Source of the DNA: Gracilaria vermiculophylla | Lineage: Eukaryota > Rhodophyta > Florideophyceae > Gracilariales > Gracilariaceae | Assembly (NCBI GenBank): GCA_019155205.2 | Contig: JAHNZQ020000004.1 | Coordinates: 3,793,644 to 3,840,117, forward strand | Direction: 5' to 3' | DNA: 46,474 nucleotides | Part shown: positions 20,823 to 29,077 of the stretch, piece by piece | Numbering within the stretch: the first letter of the stretch is position 1 | How the letters are laid out: each line of letters begins with the position of its first letter | The notes under the pieces: model-generated | The model's database searches: none | The model's input: only the letters and a program-made list of their open reading frames with translations | What the model was told of the DNA's origin: nothing | Translations under genes and position numbers: made by a program

Positions 20823-21521
20823 GCGGCGGATGCGTGGCGGATGCGTGGGGGGAGGCGGAGGCGGAGGCGGAGGAGGAGGCGGGGGCGGAGGCGGCAACGG
20901 CGATGCAGGGGGGGAGCGGAAGGCGGGCGGTGACGGAGGAGCGCACGAGCAACGGCGAGGAAGAGCGGACGTGCGGCGACGACGGAGAGCGGACGGGGGC
21001 GTGCGGTGGGGCGGGAGCGTCGACGGCGGGGGGGTGAGCAGTGGGTGGGGGGGGGGGGGTAGCGGTTTAAAAGGCGCGAGCGCGCGACGCCATGGAAAGC
21101 GTAAAGCAGCGCGGCGCACGGGCGGTTGGGGGGGGGGGGGCGACGCGGCGCGCGCGCGCGCGCGGCGCGCGCCGGCGCGCTTAAAGGGCGCGCGCCAAAA
21201 GTGCCGCGGCGGCGGTGGTTTTGGGCGCTTTCCGTGGCGCTGGAAGCTGCGCCGCCGCGAGTGCTCCTCGCGGCGGCGGCGGCGCTTACACGTGCATGGC
21301 ACTCGCCCCGCGCCGCGCGATGGAACGCGCGCCGCTTCCCTCCAGCCGCCGCCACCCGCCGCCGGCCGCCGCCAGCCGCCGCCAGCATGGCGCGGCCAGC
21401 GGCGCGCGCCGCTGACAGCGCGCCGCTGACAGCGCGCACGTCAGCGCGCCGCGCGCGCCGCACGCGGCGCCGCCAATCAGCGCCGCGCGAAAAGAATGCG
21501 CGCGCGCCCCCCCCCCCGCGC

Positions 21522-22192
21522 TCACAGGTAGTTGGCCGGGTCGCTGCTCAGCCCGCGAATGCGCCGCGCCAGGTGCATGTCGCGCGGCATGATCGTTACG
21601 CGCCGCCCGTGGATGGCGCACAGGTTGGCGTCCTCCATCAGGTTCACAATGAACGCCTCCGCGGACACCTGCAGCGCCTCGATCGCGTCCACGCGCCACC
21701 TGCCGCATCCAAAACGCGCCCCAACGCAGAGCACATCATCGCGCCGGTCAGCAATGCTCGCCCGCCCCTCGCCGCGCTCGCGCCCCGCCGCGTCGCCGCG
21801 CCCACCTACCTCAGGTCGTGGTGGAAGCTCTGCGTGATCTCCTTCACCAGCCGCGCAAACGGCAGCCGCCGAATCAGCAGGTTCACCGACCGCTGCAGCT
21901 GCCGGATCTCCTGGATCGCGCGCGCCCCCCGCCGCGGCCGGTACCGGTGCGGCCGCGCCTGCCCCGACGACGCCCGCACCCGCCGCCCCACGCTGGATGT
22001 CAGCGCCGGCGCCGCGCCCGCGCGCGCCGCCGTTCGTCTCGTCGGCACCGTCTTGCGCGTTAGGCGCCGGTTGGCCGCCCCGCCCACCGACCCGGGCGTG
22101 CGCGGCGTGCGCGGCGTGCGCGGCGAGCGCGCCGCGCGCGACGCCACAGACGCGCGCGCCCCGCCCCGCGGCGGAGTGCGAGGGGGCACCAT
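21522..22192 (-). CDS. Centromeric histone H3 variant (CenH3/CENP-A-like), two exons
   Basis: Exon 1 runs 22192-21810, a GT-AG intron 21809-21700 (110 bp, starting GTAGGTG and ending GCGGCAG), and exon 2 21699-21522, giving 186 residues. The histone fold starts near residue 83 ([20 protein letters not shown]), continues through [19 protein letters not shown] and across the splice into [10 protein letters not shown], then [22 protein letters not shown]. Splicing keeps exact alignment with H3. The marks of CenH3 are Trp where H3 has Phe84, a divergent tail of about 82 residues without ARTKQT or [15 protein letters not shown] repeats in the tail, and a C-terminal extension LSSDPANYL. CenH3 replaces H3 in centromeric nucleosomes. 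Loop 1 is not lengthened, so another H3 variant remains possible. Confidence 0.82.
21700..21809 (-). other. Intron of the CenH3-like gene
   Basis: It is 110 bp with GT..AG ends, placed by the exact continuity of the H3 fold (DLR joined to [10 protein letters not shown]). The split codon is AG/G for Arg. Confidence 0.88.
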
Positions 22193-22233
22193 CACGAGCA
22201 CGGCGACGGACGGCGGAGGAGGTGGTGCGCGCT

Positions 22234-22278
<45 letters not shown>

Positions 22279-22791
22279 TGTCGGCGTTGTGGGCGCTGTC
22301 GGGGGGAACGTTCCCGCCGCGTGCTGCCGGCGTAGGTAGTTGCTCCCGTGCGCCCACCGCCGCTGCGCCGTCGTACACCCCACCGCACGCACTCGACGCG
22401 CGCGCGCGCCCCTCCTCGCCCCCGCCATGCACCCCCCCCCTCCACGCCCCCACATTTCTCACTTGGCGCCTTTTCGCTGTGCTCCCCCTCCACACGTGGC
22501 GTCGCCCTCTGCACACGTGTCGTCGCCCCCGCCACGCGTGCCATCGCCCTCTGCACACGTGCCGTCGCCCTCTGCACACGTGCCGTCGCCCTCTGCACAC
22601 GTGCGCCCCCTTCATATCTGTCGTCGTCTCGAGCACTTGATGTTCATCTCCTAACGTACAGTGCTGTACCAACACACCCCACGTCTCAATCCATAGCCGC
22701 TATCGCTTCCCTTCGAGCGCAGCGCATCAACTCAACAACCTTTCTGTACCTTAGCAATCCTTATAAAGTGCTTCACCGCTCGCCGCCCGCC
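22193..22791. promoter_or_regulatory. Divergent promoter region of CenH3 and TFIIE-beta
   Basis: Six hundred bases separate the two start codons. From the CenH3 side there is a (GCC)n tract of about 14 units (22235-22277), then CT-rich sequence, then a phased CACGTG array (22493-22603). A TATAAAG at 22762 lies about 30 bp before the TFIIE-beta ATG. Promoter function is inferred from position. Confidence 0.5.
22493..22603. repeat. 21-bp tandem repeats each beginning with CACGTG
   Basis: CACGTG starts at 22493, 22514, 22556, 22577 and 22598, exactly 21 bp apart. The missing position, 22535, reads CGCGTG. Units share the core cgtcgccctctgca after the box. CACGTG is the palindromic site of bHLH and bZIP regulators (E-box/G-box). 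A 21-bp spacing, two DNA turns, puts all the boxes on one face of the helix. Confidence 0.85.
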
Positions 22792-23463
22792 ATGACCGAA
22801 GACCTCCCGGTCGGCCTGCAGCTCGCCCGTGTCCACAATTTCCTCCGCGCAGAGCTTCTGCCCTTCTCCTCCGCCGAAATCTATGAAAAAACAGGCGTCG
22901 ACATCGACGCCAACCATGACGTCCTGCTCTCCCTCACCGGCGAGGCCAGCAAGGTCATCCGCGAGAAAGACGGCCGCTGGCGCTGGGCTTCCAAGTATCA
23001 GCTGCGCAACTTTACCCACCTGCTCTCGCTCATAGCCCGCAGCTCGGACGGTGTCAACGAGAGGGACCTCTACGACTCGTACAAGGGCGTCAAGCACGAC
23101 ATTGCCAAGCTCAAGAAGCGCCGCGCCGTGTACCAGATCAAGAGCGGCTCCAAGACCCTGCTTTTCCCGCACGACCCGCGCCTGGACACCCCCGTCAGCG
23201 ACCACGTCAGGAAACGCTACAGCGCCATCCTGCTCCCGGATGCCATCGAGATCCACCGCACCCTCGTCGCCCACGGACTCAAGCAAACCGACGACGCCAC
23301 GGGCATCTCCATATCGCAGCCCATAGCCAGAAAGCGCCCGAGCTCCAGGAACAAGGCCTCCCGCAGAACCAAGCGCATCAAGCTCACCAACACCCACATG
23401 GCCAATTCCGCAGTCGATCTCACGCAGGACTACGATGCCGGCAAGTCCTCAGCGTTCAGCTAG
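22792..23463 (+). CDS. GTF2E2: Transcription factor TFIIE, beta subunit
   Basis: The protein has 223 residues and starts at the ATG at 22792, just after a TATAAAG. It resembles the conserved core of TFIIE-beta: tandem winged-helix segments (about residues 30-75 and 80-130, with GRWRWASKYQLRNFTHLLSL and LYDSYKGVKHDIAKLKK) and the basic C-terminal helix region (RRTKRIKLTNTHM, then LTQDYD) that parallels the KKRRFKTHNEHL..DYSD end of animal subunits. With TFIIE-alpha it recruits and stimulates TFIIH at RNA polymerase II promoters and helps promoter melting in the nucleus. It is shorter than human (291) and yeast (328) subunits because N-terminal low-complexity sequence is missing. It has no intron. 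Its stop lies 17 bp from the convergent PRP16 stop. Confidence 0.82.
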   Translation: MTEDLPVGLQLARVHNFLRAELLPFSSAEIYEKTGVDIDANHDVLLSLTGEASKVIREKDGRWRWASKYQLRNFTHLLSLIARSSDGVNERDLYDSYKGVKHDIAKLKKRRAVYQIKSGSKTLLFPHDPRLDTPVSDHVRKRYSAILLPDAIEIHRTLVAHGLKQTDDATGISISQPIARKRPSSRNKASRRTKRIKLTNTHMANSAVDLTQDYDAGKSSAFS

Positions 23464-23480
23464 TCGCCCTTGCAACGCCT

Positions 23481-26453
23481 CTACCGACTCATCGACCTGC
23501 ACATTTGTGCTTCCACTTGCGCACGCCTCTCCTTCGCCCGCCGCACAATGTCCAGCCTTTCGTCCCCCACCTGTTTCAAAATGTACAACATCGCCCCCGC
23601 TTCCGCCAGCCACTGCGGCTCCACCGCTGTCACGCAGCTCATAAACTCCTTTTTTGTCATCATCAACTCGTGATACACCACGTAGTCGGCGCTCAGTCCA
23701 CTCCCATACATGGCGCACGTCGGGTGCAGCCCACACACCACCCCAGAGCGAATGTTAATGTACTCCCCAACCCCTTTGCGCCTTGCAGCCTGATAGAAGA
23801 ACGAAAACCCGATCGCCCTCCGCACCGTGTCCCAGTCATCACACGAACTCTCCACCATCTTCTTCGCTTTCACAATGTCCAGCAGTTGCTGTCGCACCTC
23901 TCTCGCCTTGCGCATGCTCTTGCTGCTGATGTAGTGCTTGGCGCACCACTCGGCTCGCGCCCCGCCCGCGATCCACCGTTGGTAAACATGCAACAACGTC
24001 AGGTGATCGCTTTCTGGCACAAAAAACTTTTCTCGAGCAGCATCGCTCTCTTCCTCCCGTCCCTGCGGTCGCACGAAAACGTTGGGAACTGATAGCATAG
24101 CCACGATAGTCACTGTTTCGAGCAGGCAACCGTTCTGCAACCCGGTGAACAGTAGATTGGACAGCGCAGGGTCGAGCGGAAACGTCGACATGTCCCGCCC
24201 CAGCCTTGTCAAATTCCCCTCGGCGTCGAGCGCACCGAGGAGCCATAGACCAAGCATCGACTTCAATACGTTCTCCTTCGATGGGGGGTCAAGAAACGGA
24301 AACTCCAGAATGTCGTGTACACCAAGCGTTTTTAGCAACAGCACCACATGGCTTAGGTTGGTTCGTTGAATCTCCGGCACGTTGGTTTCTAACAGTTCGC
24401 CAACGTACGCAGAACTAGTGAAAAGGCGATAGCATTTACCAGGAGCTGTGCGCCCAGCGCGACCCGCACGCTGTGCTACAGATGACTGCGAGGCAGGGCA
24501 AAGCAGAAGGGCGTCCATTCCCAACCGCGGATTGTAAGTTTTCAGCTTACAATACCCCGCGTCTACCACGTATCGAATACCGTCTATCGTAAGACTAGTC
24601 TCCGCAATGTTGGTGGCCACGACCACTTTCCTCACGCCCTCGGGTGCGGGCTCAAAGATTTTCGCTTGTAGATCCGTGGCAAGCTGTGAGTATATGGGTA
24701 GAATTATGACTGGTTGCGGGTTTTGCAGCTTTGCTATCTTTTCTGCCAGAGCTTCGCATGTAGTCTCAATGTCTTCCTGACCAGTCATGAATATCAGAAT
24801 ATCGCCAGGAACTGGTGCTTGAATGTGGAGCTGAACGGTTTGCCACACAGCTTGATCAACATAGTCCTCAACAGGCGTCTTGGAAAAGAATATATCAACG
24901 GGGAATGTTCTACCCGGAATGTTGAAGATAGGTGCGTTTCCAAAAAAGTTTGCAAAGCGTTCGGCGTTCAGCGTCGCGCTTGTTATAATCACACGCAAGT
25001 CCCTTCGCTTTTTGATAACGTTTCTCAGTAATCCAAACAACACGTCCGTGTTCAAGCTCCGTTCATGGGCCTCGTCCATGACAATCACGGAATAGCGATC
25101 GAGGTCTGGATCCGTAAGACTTTCGCGAAGTAAAATACCGTCGGTCATGTACTTGATAACAGTATTGGGACTTGTGGCGTCCTCAAAGCGAATGGCATAG
25201 CCTACCTGCTCCCCTACTTGAACGCCGCCGCGAAACTCTTCTGCCACGCGCTGTGCAACGGATACCGCCGCCACTCTACGCGGTTGCGTACAGCCGATGA
25301 TGCCAAAGCGCGCATGTCCCTCTTCTTCCAAATACTGCGTGAGTTGGGTTGTTTTTCCGGATCCCGTTTCACCGATAACCACACACACCTGGTGTTCTCG
25401 GACCAAGTTCAAAAGCTGCCGTTTCACTTGATAGACGGGCAACGACTTCCTCGAATTCTCGATTTGCTGTGCATGCCGCCTTTGATCTATTGGGCTGCGC
25501 TTTGGCCGTGAAAGCGCTTTTGAAAACTTTGAAGCTTCTTTCCAATCATCGGCGCCAAGAAGGGCATTTTCCACCGCTCCAATTTCAGCCTCGCGTTCGC
25601 TGCTCGCCTTCGCCTTAGCGCCTGCAGAGTGGCCGAGCTCCCAGTATTTGGCCCGTTGTTTGCCGCGTTCGCGCTTGAGCCGGTAGGATTCAACAGTTGG
25701 ACTGCCCTTTCTCGCAATGACAGCCATATCGCTAGTGGGATCCTTAACAGGCCAGTCTAAATGCCCCGCAGATATTGTAGTGTGGTCGTAAGAAGCTGAA
25801 ACTCCCTGGAGAAAACGCGGCAATATCTCCTGAACGACTAAAGCGAGGCGAGGTCCGGAATCATCAGCAAGCTGTTGCACGGGGCGTCGCGGGGCTCCTA
25901 GAGCAGCTGATAACTGGCGGTTCTCCCACTTGTGTGTATCAGCCTGCTTGGCGGCGGCCGCGGCACTGAGACGACGGGATTGTCTCTTGGCCAACGCAGT
26001 ATCATCTAGGGAGGACTGCAGCGCTTGAGCGCGATCAAAATCGTCGCCGAGGTACCACTGGCGGTCAATCTGGACTTGCTCACGCAGGTACGCTTCGTAC
26101 GCAGGGTCGCGTTGCAAGGAAGGTGCAGGGCGATGCGTTCGATGTGGAACGGACTGCTGCGGTCTTTGGAGAGTTTGACCAATGTCCCATCTGGATTTTG
26201 GATTGCTGCTCGCTGGGTATGGAAGTCTGGGCGGTTTTGACGCGGACGATGGCGCTGAAGAGACGAGCGTGGGTACTTGCGACGCAGGAGGGGGCGAGTC
26301 ACGACGGGAGGGCCTCCGCTTGGAAGGGCGACGCAGCCGAGGCTTGAAAGAGGGACCAGAAAGCGGTACTTCGGGCGCAGGCGGCGAAGACGACGTCGGT
26401 GTAGAAGACGGGGGGCTCGATGCGCGCTGGGGATGCAGCGGGCGGCGAGGCAT
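23481..26453 (-). CDS. PRP16: DEAH-box pre-mRNA splicing helicase PRP16 (DHX38)
   Basis: The single exon of 990 residues starts at the ATG at 26453. The divergent N-terminus contains SRWDIGQ and, at about residues 230-272, DWPVKDPTSDMAVIARKGS then KYWELG, a stretch specific to PRP16/DHX38. Helicase motifs follow: I GETGSGKTTQ (361), Ia TQPRRVAA, II DEAH (460-463), III SAT (493), V TNIAETSLT (615) and VI QRAGRAGR (661). The winged-helix, ratchet and OB-fold domains come after, up to the C-terminus. PRP16 uses ATP to remodel the spliceosome after the first catalytic step and proofreads 5' cleavage. Length is close to yeast Prp16 (1071) and human DHX38 (1227), with a shortened N-terminus. It faces TFIIE-beta tail to tail. 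Confidence 0.93.
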   Translation of the reverse strand: MPRRPLHPQRASSPPSSTPTSSSPPAPEVPLSGPSFKPRLRRPSKRRPSRRDSPPPASQVPTLVSSAPSSASKPPRLPYPASSNPKSRWDIGQTLQRPQQSVPHRTHRPAPSLQRDPAYEAYLREQVQIDRQWYLGDDFDRAQALQSSLDDTALAKRQSRRLSAAAAAKQADTHKWENRQLSAALGAPRRPVQQLADDSGPRLALVVQEILPRFLQGVSASYDHTTISAGHLDWPVKDPTSDMAVIARKGSPTVESYRLKRERGKQRAKYWELGHSAGAKAKASSEREAEIGAVENALLGADDWKEASKFSKALSRPKRSPIDQRRHAQQIENSRKSLPVYQVKRQLLNLVREHQVCVVIGETGSGKTTQLTQYLEEEGHARFGIIGCTQPRRVAAVSVAQRVAEEFRGGVQVGEQVGYAIRFEDATSPNTVIKYMTDGILLRESLTDPDLDRYSVIVMDEAHERSLNTDVLFGLLRNVIKKRRDLRVIITSATLNAERFANFFGNAPIFNIPGRTFPVDIFFSKTPVEDYVDQAVWQTVQLHIQAPVPGDILIFMTGQEDIETTCEALAEKIAKLQNPQPVIILPIYSQLATDLQAKIFEPAPEGVRKVVVATNIAETSLTIDGIRYVVDAGYCKLKTYNPRLGMDALLLCPASQSSVAQRAGRAGRTAPGKCYRLFTSSAYVGELLETNVPEIQRTNLSHVVLLLKTLGVHDILEFPFLDPPSKENVLKSMLGLWLLGALDAEGNLTRLGRDMSTFPLDPALSNLLFTGLQNGCLLETVTIVAMLSVPNVFVRPQGREEESDAAREKFFVPESDHLTLLHVYQRWIAGGARAEWCAKHYISSKSMRKAREVRQQLLDIVKAKKMVESSCDDWDTVRRAIGFSFFYQAARRKGVGEYINIRSGVVCGLHPTCAMYGSGLSADYVVYHELMMTKKEFMSCVTAVEPQWLAEAGAMLYILKQVGDERLDIVRRAKERRAQVEAQMCRSMSR

Positions 26454-26913
26454 TGCGGTCGCTGCCCACACACGACCGGCGAGCCATGGCGATGTACCCT
26501 TCGCGGATCAAACGAGTTCATGGAGCGAGCAGATGTGGTCGGTCATGCGTGGCAGACGTGGAATACATGGTATATGTGGGAAGACGGCGTCGAAAAGCAG
26601 CGCAACGTTGCGCTCCAGCTGTGCATTTGAGGGGGCCTTACAGCACTCATGACTGGTCAGCCGTGAGCGGACAGTTATCGCTCGTCATGCACCGGTCGTT
26701 TGTGGCAATCGCCCGTTCTGCTCGTCTTCAGGACCCTTGCGCATTTCGGTGTGCACTTCGCCAGCGGCCTCCCTCCACGTCCGTTTTTGCCGTCAGCGGT
26801 ACATACTGCGCCTTTTCGTTCTTCGCGTCACTCCCTGTTGTTCCTCTGCGTGTTTTCTCGAGGTTGTTTGTTTCTACTTGCAGCCGTCGCTGTGTCGCTG
26901 TTAGCCGCTGGAG
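26454..26913. promoter_or_regulatory. Divergent promoter region of PRP16 and the ArfGAP gene
   Basis: Four hundred and sixty bases lie between two diverging start codons. No TATA box or repeat stands out. Its promoter role is inferred from gene layout only. Confidence 0.35.
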
Positions 26914-28770
26914 ATGGCGCGTCGTATCAGCGCACGAGAGGCCGAAGACGCGGAGAGGAAACTGAGACAGCTTGCTCGCTCTGGTGCCAATCGCTACTGT
27001 GCTGACTGTGGCGACGCCTCTCCGAACTACGTTGTTCTCTCCCTGGGAACCTTTGTATGTCCGGTTTGTGCCAACATTCACCGCGACGCCAAGCGAAGGG
27101 GCGTTCGCAACCTTGATAGCGCTACCTTTTCTATCGATGACGCTTACAGGATGGAGGACCGCGGAAACGACCTAGCTCGGAAGAGATGGATGGCTCGATG
27201 GTCCCCGAGAGACTTTCCGGAACCGCCGCCTGGCGACACCGACCGTATCCGGGAGTTTATCTGGCTCAAATATGATGGGAGTTGGGCATCGAGGAGCATG
27301 GCGGCACCCCCGAGACGCGAAGAGGCGAGTAGAGCAGATCGCCCACGGGAAAGATATGACCGCGACCGTGAACGCGATGGGCGTGAATACAGGCCACCAG
27401 CTCCGCGCCCACGCGCTGATAGGGATTACTACATGGACAGAGAGAGACCCCGAGATAGAGACTATCCCGAAAGAGACGATAGAGCAAGGCGATCTCGTTA
27501 CGACGACGATCATGAAGAAGAAGATGACCGTCGTCATCGTTCTAAGACCGACAAGAAAAAGAAAAAGAAGACATCAAAGAAGAAAAAGTCCAAGTATGAA
27601 GATGAGGAAAGTGAGGACTCCTCCGAGGAAGAAACGGAATCTGACTCGCAAGATGACTCTGATACTGATGACGATGGCAGGAAACGGTCTAAAAAGTCGA
27701 AGGCTTCAAAGAAAAAGAAAAATAAGAAGAAGGATCGGAAACAAGGGAAAAAGGCACCTGCCTTTGCGGGTACCATTGATGATCTTATCTCACAGAACAC
27801 TGCATCTGGTCCTTCAATGGGAGCTGGACCTGCCTCATTTGGAAATGTCATTCAAACGCCAATGGGTCCAGCTGTCATGACACCTCAAGGCCTCATGCCA
27901 CCTGCCATGGCGGCTCAATTGATGCAGCGGGGCGGTATGGGTACTGGTATGGGTGCAGGTATGGGAGGTATGGGAACCATGAATGGTATGTCTGGCATGC
28001 AAGGCGGCATGGGCGGAATGAAAGGCATGGGTACGCAAATGGGTGCTATGGGTGCAATGAACGGAGGCATGGGAATGGGGGCTAGTGGAATGGGTATGAA
28101 TATGAACGGCCAGATGGGTGGAGGCACTGGCATGGGGATGGACATGGGTCCCAACATGGGCGGAGGTATGGGGGGAGGTATGGCAGGCGGTATGGGAGGA
28201 GGCATGGGGGGCATGGGGATGGCGGGAGGAATGGGCGGAATGGGAACTGGAATGGGAATGATGGGAGGTATGGGCAATGGAATGGGTGGCGGAATGGTTC
28301 CTCCGCAGTCAGCGCCATTAGCGCTCCCTGCCCCGCCCCCGAAAGACACTGGTGGCGTTGCCGGCGACGATGATGACGATGTTCTGAACTCATTAGGACC
28401 AATTCAAACTCTGAACATTAGTGACAATCCGCCCAATCATACGGGGGCAAGCGGAGTGATGAGCAATGGGACGGGTAACCCAATGGGAATGGGAATGGGC
28501 ATGGGCAATATGATGGGTGGTGGTGGAATGAATGGTGCTATGGGCGGCGGTATGAATGGTGCGATGGGCGGCGGTATGAATGGTGCGATGGGCGGCGGTA
28601 TGAATGGTGCGATGGGCGGCGGTATGAATGGCGCCATGGGCAGTGGGATGAATACAGGAGGTATGGGAGGAGGCGGAGGCATGATGGGTGGGGGGAATGC
28701 AACAGCGAATCCGTTTAGTGCGGCTGCGGCTTCTGGAGCTGCGTCTACAAATCCGTTTGACGACTTCTAA
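26914..28770 (+). CDS. ArfGAP-domain protein with Met/Gly-rich tail and NPF motifs
   Basis: The single exon encodes 618 residues. The ArfGAP zinc finger lies at about residues 10-125: YCADC, then 16 residues, CPVCANIHRDAKRRG (C4 finger and the IHR arginine segment), then IREFIWLKYDGSWAS. ArfGAPs trigger GTP hydrolysis on Arf GTPases in vesicle traffic. Residues 130-290 are highly charged (RERYDRDRERDGRE, Lys runs, acidic DEESEDSSEEETESD). From about 335 the chain is almost only Met and Gly with some Asn and Ala. NPF appears twice at the end (ATANPFSA, STNPFDDF), a ligand for EH-domain endocytic proteins, as in AGFG/SMAP-type ArfGAPs. The usual Trp-Ala-Ser segment after the finger pair is replaced (YVVLSLGTF). 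GAP activity is therefore likely, not certain. Confidence 0.85.
   Translation: MARRISAREAEDAERKLRQLARSGANRYCADCGDASPNYVVLSLGTFVCPVCANIHRDAKRRGVRNLDSATFSIDDAYRMEDRGNDLARKRWMARWSPRDFPEPPPGDTDRIREFIWLKYDGSWASRSMAAPPRREEASRADRPRERYDRDRERDGREYRPPAPRPRADRDYYMDRERPRDRDYPERDDRARRSRYDDDHEEEDDRRHRSKTDKKKKKKTSKKKKSKYEDEESEDSSEEETESDSQDDSDTDDDGRKRSKKSKASKKKKNKKKDRKQGKKAPAFAGTIDDLISQNTASGPSMGAGPASFGNVIQTPMGPAVMTPQGLMPPAMAAQLMQRGGMGTGMGAGMGGMGTMNGMSGMQGGMGGMKGMGTQMGAMGAMNGGMGMGASGMGMNMNGQMGGGTGMGMDMGPNMGGGMGGGMAGGMGGGMGGMGMAGGMGGMGTGMGMMGGMGNGMGGGMVPPQSAPLALPAPPPKDTGGVAGDDDDDVLNSLGPIQTLNISDNPPNHTGASGVMSNGTGNPMGMGMGMGNMMGGGGMNGAMGGGMNGAMGGGMNGAMGGGMNGAMGGGMNGAMGSGMNTGGMGGGGGMMGGGNATANPFSAAAASGAASTNPFDDF
28528..28647 (+). 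repeat. 24-bp coding minisatellite in the ArfGAP gene
   Basis: Five head-to-tail 24-bp units (starts at 28528, 28552, 28576, 28600, 28624) encode MNGAMGGG. The last unit has drifted (MNGAMGSG). Near identity points to recent unit slippage. Confidence 0.92.
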
Positions 28771-29077
28771 AACTGCAAGGACCAGTTTTGTGCGAATCGT
28801 ATGAGTGATAGCTTGACTGCGCTCGCGTACTGAGCGGGCTGCTACCGTTGTGTTTGAGACGGCTTTTTTTTTACAACAAAAAGGTCGTCAAACCGAGCTA
28901 GAGCTACGGAGGGATGCATCATTTGTTGTCGAATTGCACGAAGTAGACGTGAAGAAATGGTGGTGATGGTGAGGGATACCGTGTGAAAATATTATTGGGA
29001 TCAGGTTCGCACGGGGTGCAGCTTAAGGAAAGACTGATTGAGGACGGTTATCTTGAAGTTATAAAAACGGGTGGGCG
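28771..29077. other. Convergent intergenic spacer, nothing recognised
   Basis: It holds the 3' ends of the ArfGAP and bPH genes. A foldback (gacggctttttt..aaaaggtcgtc, 28859-28890) could mark a 3' processing region. No gene seen. Confidence 0.4.

Larger units (their letters stand above)
18170..22640. other. Extremely GC-rich, low-complexity island
   Basis: About 4.5 kb is dominated by GCGC, CGCCGC and GGCGG tracts, alternating (CG)n runs (18490-18510, 18741-18760), a GCGCTC repeat (19936-19966) and homopolymer G. It has many long overlapping frames on both strands. Only two genes in it show real domains (20229-20822 and 21522-22192). The stretches 18170-20228 and 20823-21521 hold no gene I can support; their long frames are rich in Ala, Arg, Gly and Pro because stop codons are rare at this base composition. 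Confidence 0.85.

Noticed and set aside
20266..22640. Plus-strand frames of 387 and 504 codons opposite the zinc-finger and CenH3 genes
   Set aside because: They are antisense shadows of genes with recognisable domains on the minus strand.
21806..22675. CenH3 N-terminus extended through the poly-Ala frame to about 22675
   Set aside because: The upstream frame translates promoter repeats ([13 protein letters not shown]) and GC tracts; the first sensible ATG before the histone tail is at 22192.
28859..28890. Foldback with T and A runs as a bacterial-type terminator
   Set aside because: The setting is eukaryotic, and a rho-independent terminator has no support here.
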